DNA of 64,000 nucleotides from Podocnemis expansa (taxonomy: Eukaryota; Chordata; Testudines; Podocnemididae), in the NCBI GenBank assembly GCA_007922195.1, contig ML682013.1:21516645-21580644 (forward strand), given 5' to 3'. The notes beneath the pieces were generated by a model, which had not been told where the DNA came from, did not search any database, and saw nothing but the letters and a program-made list of their open reading frames with translations. Positions 59,264-64,000 of this stretch are shown in pieces; position 1 is the stretch's first letter; every line of letters starts with the position of its first letter. Position numbers and translations under genes: made by a program.

Positions 59264-60455
59264 TGGACAAAAAGGGTAGCTACATCATAGATGGTAGTGG
59301 TAGAGAACGGTCCTGGATCAAGAGAGATTTTCCTCTGACAGGAGAGGGCTACAGAGATATAGATTGGGAAAGCATGAAGGGTGGGATGGAACACTGTGTG
59401 GGGATAGGTGCTGGCAGCATTGCTGAGAGGTGGGGAAAGGGGTGACAAGCGGACAAGTAGAAAGGGGTCAAGTTGCAAAGGGCCTTGAAAATTTAAGGCA
59501 GAAAGCCTGAAATTAGCACTGTGGAAAAATGGGAGTCACAGGATGGATTCAAAGAGTGAGGTGCAATGTTTATGCTAACCTGCAAGGAAGATGCACACAG
59601 CAGCTGTGTTTTGTGTGAGAAGCAGGTGATGGGCTGTTGTGAGACAAGATAAAGATTCAGGAATCGGCAGGAGACCTGGATATAAAGTGGTGACTTTAAA
59701 GATGAAACTGTCTGTATTTTATTAATTGTCTGAGCTGGCCAGTCATGTGCCGCTCTGCTTTTAGCTTCTTAATGGCAATAAATCAAGGAGTTACAGCAAT
59801 GCTGTGGCTTCATCTGACTTACATGGCTAATTACATTGGTCTGGTATCTGAATGAATTGCAATGGTGTGTTCTAGTATTACTGTGGGAAGTGGAGATGTG
59901 ACAGAAGAATTTCTATGTCTTGTGTTACAAAATGAATGGCATCTTTCATGTGCATAATTGGGCTGTTTCTCTTCTTTGACTTCACAATCTCTAATGGCAG
60001 GGAAAATATAATTTAGGAACACTGATATTCTCCTCCAATTCATTATGTTGCAATTTATTATCTTATGGGTGATAAATTTTTGCTGTAGATACAGAGTTGG
60101 GTTTTATTTGACTATATTGGTGTTAACAGTTTCACTAAAGAAGTGGGTTGACTACTACTGATTGTTTTTAACTTATTTCTAATAGAAAAGTCTACATATA
60201 ATGGTTCAGTTAGCTAAAAGGTGAAAGAGAATGCCAGACATCACACTCCACTGGTCTATAATGGCAGGTTTGAATCACTGTAGGTTTGTAACTTTGTTCT
60301 GTTGTATGCATTCATCTTTTCATAGTAGATGCTGAGGAGTACTGACAAATTATAGTTTATTTATCCATAAATGTTCATTGCTTGATAATTGTGAAAAATC
60401 CTGCTGTTATTTAAGATTTGTTCTTACAGTGTTTCCATTTTCTTCATCTTTTCAG
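59264..60455 (+). other. Presumed upstream intron or flank of IMMP2L
   Basis: No exon or repeat was recognised here. Immediately before the exon there is a good pyrimidine tract ('tttccattttcttcatcttt') leading to CAG at 60453-60455, so the last part acts as a 3' splice site. Confidence 0.5.
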
Positions 60456-60593
60456 ATTATGGCACAGGCTCAAGGCTTGGGGAGGAGATACATGAAAGCC
60501 TTTTTTAAAGGCTTCTTTATTGCTGTTCCTGTGACAGTGACTTTTCTAGATAGAGTGGCCTGTGTAGCAAGAGTGGAAGGAGCATCGATGCAG
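60456..60593 (+). CDS. IMMP2L: IMMP2L first coding exon
   Basis: IMMP2L is the catalytic subunit 2 of the mitochondrial inner membrane peptidase, a type I signal peptidase relative that trims sorting signals in the intermembrane space. The exon starts after 'ttttcag' (acceptor AG 60454-60455), has three 5'UTR bases, ATG at 60459, and ends CAG|gtaaca, a phase-0 donor at 60594. The 45 codons include a positively charged start ([10 protein letters not shown], residues 9-18), one hydrophobic anchor (about 17-30, [12 protein letters not shown]) and GASMQ at 41-45. Ser43 is the nucleophile of the Ser/Lys dyad in this family; Lys91 would be in a later exon outside the window. No stop or shift interrupts it. 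The sequence is close to vertebrate IMMP2L as I know it. Only this exon is here, so the gene is partial. Confidence 0.95.
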
Positions 60594-60629
60594 GTAACAA
60601 AGCTTTATTTGCTGTTGACTAAATCCATG
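60594..60629 (+). promoter_or_regulatory. IMMP2L 5' splice site and 36-bp intron start
   Basis: 'caggtaacaaag' is a serviceable donor. Only 36 bases of intron separate it from the start of an LTR, so the donor's immediate downstream context is unusually short before transposon sequence begins. Confidence 0.75.
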
Positions 60630-61595
60630 TGTCACAGATTGCACCCCAGATCTAGTCCAGTGTGCTCCTGTGATGCGCTAGATCTCCACTCTTGAACCCT
60701 GACTCACCCTGCTGTGCCAGGTGACTGTTCACTTCTGAGTTGGACCACACCAGCCTTTTGTATGTGATTGGTCCCAGGCAGCGAGTGAGTGCTGTGTGGC
60801 CACTTGGGCAATGGTCCCCTAGCAAGCATCCTCAGCCCAAGATACCATAGTGGGAACTTCAGTCTTAGAAGGATTGGATCCTTCTTCAGTCACCCTAAAC
60901 TCATGTCGGTCCCTTTAACAAAGAAATGGATTGTGCCCAGCCTCCCTCACTCATAACTTCTACTGTCCACACAGCTTTAGATAACATAACCGCTAGTTTA
61001 TTGATCAGGATTTGATTTTAAGTGAGTATATAGCAAATCAATGCACAATCATTTAATAAATGTCTTGAGTTACCATGCGAAAATAAAAGGATAAAACACA
61101 TACACCACGCTATAACGCTATTAGAAATATACTCCTTTCAACCCTCAAGTCTTGCTATTGATGGTTTTGCAGCTGTCTGTCTCTTCCAAAGCAGTGTCTA
61201 ATTCTTTTTATAGATGTTGCAAGATTGAGTTTCTCAGGCAAAAAGCCCCAACCCATTAAAAATGTTTTTTTGTTTTAAGTCTCCACCTGCCCCTCCTTCC
61301 TGGGCCAAGGTGATCCTTGTGTTATGCACCAGTCCAGGCACTAATCCCATCTTTGGCTGAGTGGTCTGTCTCTGCCCCACCCCCACGTGTCATACAAACC
61401 ATGCTACACAGCTGTACACATAAATGATGCTGCAGGAAACATAATAGCATAGTCCTCATGTAGAATGTTATGAACGCTTGTAAAGGAACCTTCCATGGCC
61501 TAAATGGCATAAAATCATACAATCAAAGTGCAAAAATGAAGAGAAGAAGCATATACAGCATAGCCCACGGGTGCACGGATGTGCATCCCATGATA
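60630..61595 (-). mobile_element. LTR, copy B, in the IMMP2L intron
   Basis: Aligns with 21478-22479 across its length. It starts 'tgtcacagattgcacccc' and ends near 'gtgcatcccatgata'. On the minus strand 'gatcaataaactag' supplies an AATAAA signal, so it is antisense to IMMP2L. The flanks 'ccatg' and 'aaatg' match at only 3 of 5, so the boundaries are less certain than for copy A. Confidence 0.55.
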
Positions 61596-62030
61596 AAATG
61601 TCTTTCGGAAGGCCTGAATCTGAACTTTAAATAATTGACAATCCAGTTTTAAGGGTGAGTGGATTTTTGGTGGGAATAATTTGTGTTATTGTATTAATGA
61701 TATTGTGGAGTCAAAATATATGGAGAGGGCCTTACATCATGGAGTGGCTTAGTTTCTAATATGTTACACAGGTATTCTGTAGTTTGGTGAGAAAAAGATC
61801 TTGGGAATAAATCTTCTCAAAACACTATAATGCGAAGGAAAGCAAAAGGTTATTCTTTCAAAAATAGATTTTGCTAATATTTTGGCAAATCAGACATACT
61901 AATTTTACAATAGTAGAAACTTTAATGTGGAATTTGGAGACTGCAGGGGAGGGTGGGTTCCTTGTTTTTGAAATGTTCTTATTTAAAACACCATACCTTC
62001 TGAATTTTGAAAGAGAAAACATCTATTAGC
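61596..62030. other. Intron sequence, nothing recognised
   Basis: AT-rich stretch with no exon-like sequence or familiar repeat. Confidence 0.4.
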
Positions 62031-62395
62031 AGGCTTGTTAGTACTCATGACTGAATACAAGTACTATTTCAATACAAAACTGTGGAACTCATTGCCAGGG
62101 TATGTTCTAAAGGCCAAAACTATAATGGGTTTCAGAAAAGAATCGGAGAAATCCATGGAATATATGTCCAGTAATGCCTATTACCCAGGGTGGTCAGGGA
62201 TGCAACCCTATGCCCTCGATGCCTCTGGCCTCTGACCACAGAAACTGGGAGTGGACAGTAGAGGAAGGATCACCTGATGATTGTCTGCTCTGTTCATTCC
62301 CTGTGAAGCACCTGACATTGACCACTAGCTACTGGGCGAGATGGACTATTGGTCTTGATGCAGTGTGGCTGTTCTTAAGCTGGAAAATTGATACA
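62031..62395 (+). mobile_element. CR1-type LINE 3' end
   Basis: The sequence reads 'tgtggaactcattgccaggg', 'aatgcctattacccagggtg' and ends 'ctgggcgagatggactattg' then 'ggctgttctta'. The last part is the sense version of the tail at 49442-49500. It lies in the IMMP2L intron, in the same orientation as the gene. Confidence 0.7.
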
Positions 62396-62645
62396 TGATT
62401 CCATGTTAGTGCTTATTTTTTTAATTGGGAGAGTGGTGTTCTTACTGAGGTTACAGTGTATGCTTGTGATATAAACTGGAGTACTGAAGCATATTAATAT
62501 TCTGATATTTTAGTGTAAAATGACATTTAGAAGGAAACTGAAAATCACCACTGACTGTTATTAGGTCGTTTCAAATGGATTCTGCTTCAGTTTTGCAACT
62601 GTCAGATTTATAGAATAGAATCGAATCATGAGATTGAGTCTGATC

Positions 62646-62706
62646 CCCTGGGGCTTGAGCCAAGGACCTTCTGCATACTAAGCAGAGGTGCTAGCCACTA
62701 CACTAT
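62646..62706 (-). ncRNA. tRNA-like relic, probably from a SINE
   Basis: On the minus strand a D-arm/A-box-like 'tagtggctagcacc' is followed by an anticodon-arm-like 'ctgcttagtatgcag' and a B-box-like 'ggctcaagccc'. The spacing is tRNA-like. The acceptor stem does not close and B-box consensus is weak, so this is not a working tRNA gene. 'agaatcgaatcatgag' beside it could be part of a SINE body. Confidence 0.4.
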
Positions 62707-62709
62707 TTG

Positions 62710-63925
62710 TGCTGATGTCTGTTACATCATTACATTCTAATCACCATATTCCAATTTGGGTGGCTATGGGATATGTTTTGTTTGAACAGTGCTGTCTTCC
62801 CTCCCTCCCTCTCCGCCCCCCCCCCCCTTGTGCAAAAAGTAACCTGGTGTAGCAAAGGGACTGTCTTTTCTGGCTTCCTTAAAGGTCATAGGGACTAGGA
62901 ATCAACCGACTTCTGTTCTGTGGCATGGCTCTTTAAAGTTCCTGGGCTTATGGCATAGGTGAAGATCTTGGAAAGAGCAGGGAGAGGTCTTAGAAGAGAT
63001 GAAGTAGTCTTGGAGAAAACCCAGGCTATTGGTTCTTTGAAGGCCCAGAACACACAATGTAAGTTTAGTGTTAGGAAAGAAGGAAGGCCTTCCTAGCTAA
63101 CAAGATAAGCTCTGGGAAAGAAAGTAGTACATGTTCTTCCTTTTGCATCATAACAATAGAGATAATAGCAAGGGATGGACTGCCGACGTCTGCTAGTTCA
63201 GGAAGAAATGGACTGAAGAAACGGGAGAAGCTGGTTTAAGGCTGCAAGGAGAGCTGTACTTAAGGGGGGTTAAAAGGGGCAACCACCCTGGGCCTTGAGC
63301 TTTGGGGGGCCTTGTGCTTTTGGGGGTTGCACACAACCAGCGGGAGTAAGGGAGCAGGGACCTTCTTCAAGCTGAGGAGCTAGCCTGCCCAGGGAGCAGC
63401 TCCGGCTGGTCAGGGAAGGGAATTCAGACAGGCAGCGTTTTGTTTACAGTAACTCTTTGCTTAAGTAGCCACCTTCCTACAACTGCTCCTTGAGGGGAAG
63501 AGAAAGGGCAAGTGTTGAGAGAAAACTTATGGAGCCAGCCTCAGTCAAGCAAATGGGGGACAAAGTCAGGAGAATGTCACATCCCCAACCTTTACAAAAC
63601 AGGACCTTCTCTTTGAATTTACATCAGCATCTCTAGAAAGCATTTGAGATATTAAGGAACTTTTTTCCTTCTACACTTAACAAGAGTTTTCAGTCTTCAG
63701 GGATGTCTTTTTGAGCAAACTTCTCTGTGCAGATAATGATCTATTATACCTGAGAGAGAAGACCTTAGGCTTGCACTTATATGGAAATACTGGGGTTTTA
63801 GGGTTAATGACCACCAATCAACACATTAAAGAAGTTTTTCGTCCTTCGTTTTGCACTGTAAGTATGCCCCATTGTCATTGATTGCAGTCAGACCACCAGT
63901 TCCAAAGCATGGCAAAGAGGAGAGC
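62710..63925. other. Intron sequence with a GC-rich repeat piece at 63260-63420
   Basis: The piece at 63260-63420 contains 'cctgggccttgagctttggg' and 'gctgaggagctagcctgccc', resembling 35516-35700. A C-run of about 11 lies near 62817. The rest shows nothing recognised. Confidence 0.35.
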
Positions 63926-63929
63926 AGCT

Positions 63930-64000
63930 GTGGCCGTGTGGGTCTAGTTTAGCAAAACAAACAAGGAATCCCTGATGTAGAATAAACAAGGAGTCTTGTG
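63930..64000 (-). mobile_element. PLE tail, cut by window end
   Basis: 'gctgtggccgtgtgggtcta' and 'agcaaaacaaacaaggaatc' begin an antisense PLE 3' end; a second 'aaacaaggagtcttgtg' follows after 15 bases, so the terminus looks duplicated or two insertions abut. Confidence 0.7.

Noticed and set aside
60378..60695. 105-codon frame taken as an unspliced gene
   Set aside because: Only the middle 45 codons match IMMP2L; the frame runs into the upstream pyrimidine tract and, downstream, into intron and LTR.
21478..61595. A single 40-kb provirus bounded by two LTRs
   Set aside because: The interior holds host exon and unrelated repeats, and the copies have separate flanks and marked divergence.
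62646..62706. Functional tRNA gene
   Set aside because: Only the middle arms fit; the acceptor stem and B-box do not, so it is a relic or SINE part.

Overview
This window is vertebrate nuclear DNA, most likely from a turtle (crocodilian second choice). It is poor in genes and rich in repeats. The mobile-element mix points to a non-avian sauropsid: CR1 LINEs on both strands, Penelope-like elements (PLEs) in several states of decay, a DIRS-type tyrosine-recombinase retrotransposon, Ty3/gypsy pol remains, several LTRs and many short hAT-type inverted-repeat elements. No bacterial, organellar or CRISPR feature was seen, and no intact tRNA or rRNA gene.

The only host protein-coding exon I can support is at 60456-60593 on the + strand. 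It is the first coding exon of IMMP2L (inner mitochondrial membrane peptidase subunit 2). It holds the start codon, the single membrane anchor and the catalytic serine motif, and has good splice sites on both sides. If IMMP2L has a non-coding first exon here, as in other vertebrates, much of the 60 kb to the left may be its first intron or upstream flank. A weak promoter/first-exon candidate lies near 25.6-25.85 kb. The sequence past 60593 is intron.

Layout. 0-9 kb: short tandem arrays, an inverted-repeat element, CR1 and MIR fragments. 9.2-9.8 kb: two hAT elements with perfect 8-bp target duplications. 10-11.1 kb: an LTR split by a GC-rich repeat. 11.7-17.4 kb: a decayed but near full-length DIRS element with inverted termini, gag remains and an RT trace. 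17.4-22.5 kb: LTR candidates. 22.5-35.5 kb: the PLE cluster, made mainly of fold-back copies, one split by an LTR, one still carrying endonuclease sequence and one holding a nested PLE; CR1 and Ty3/gypsy fragments lie between them. 35.5-37.1 kb: GC-rich minisatellite and an assembly gap. 38.8-52.3 kb: MITEs, an LTR, GC-rich repeats and a 1.7-kb CR1 pol fragment with a damaged catalytic motif. 55.5-59.3 kb: nested hAT elements and a solo LTR. 60.5 kb: the IMMP2L exon, with an LTR 36 bp into the following intron. 62-64 kb: a CR1 3' end, a tRNA-like relic and a PLE fragment cut by the window edge.

The genes do not form a pathway; the window records nested transposition around one conserved mitochondrial peptidase gene. 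The most interesting signal is the PLE family: its tails keep a hammerhead-ribozyme-like core and are repeatedly arranged as palindromes. Repeat boundaries were read by eye and are approximate unless a target duplication is given.
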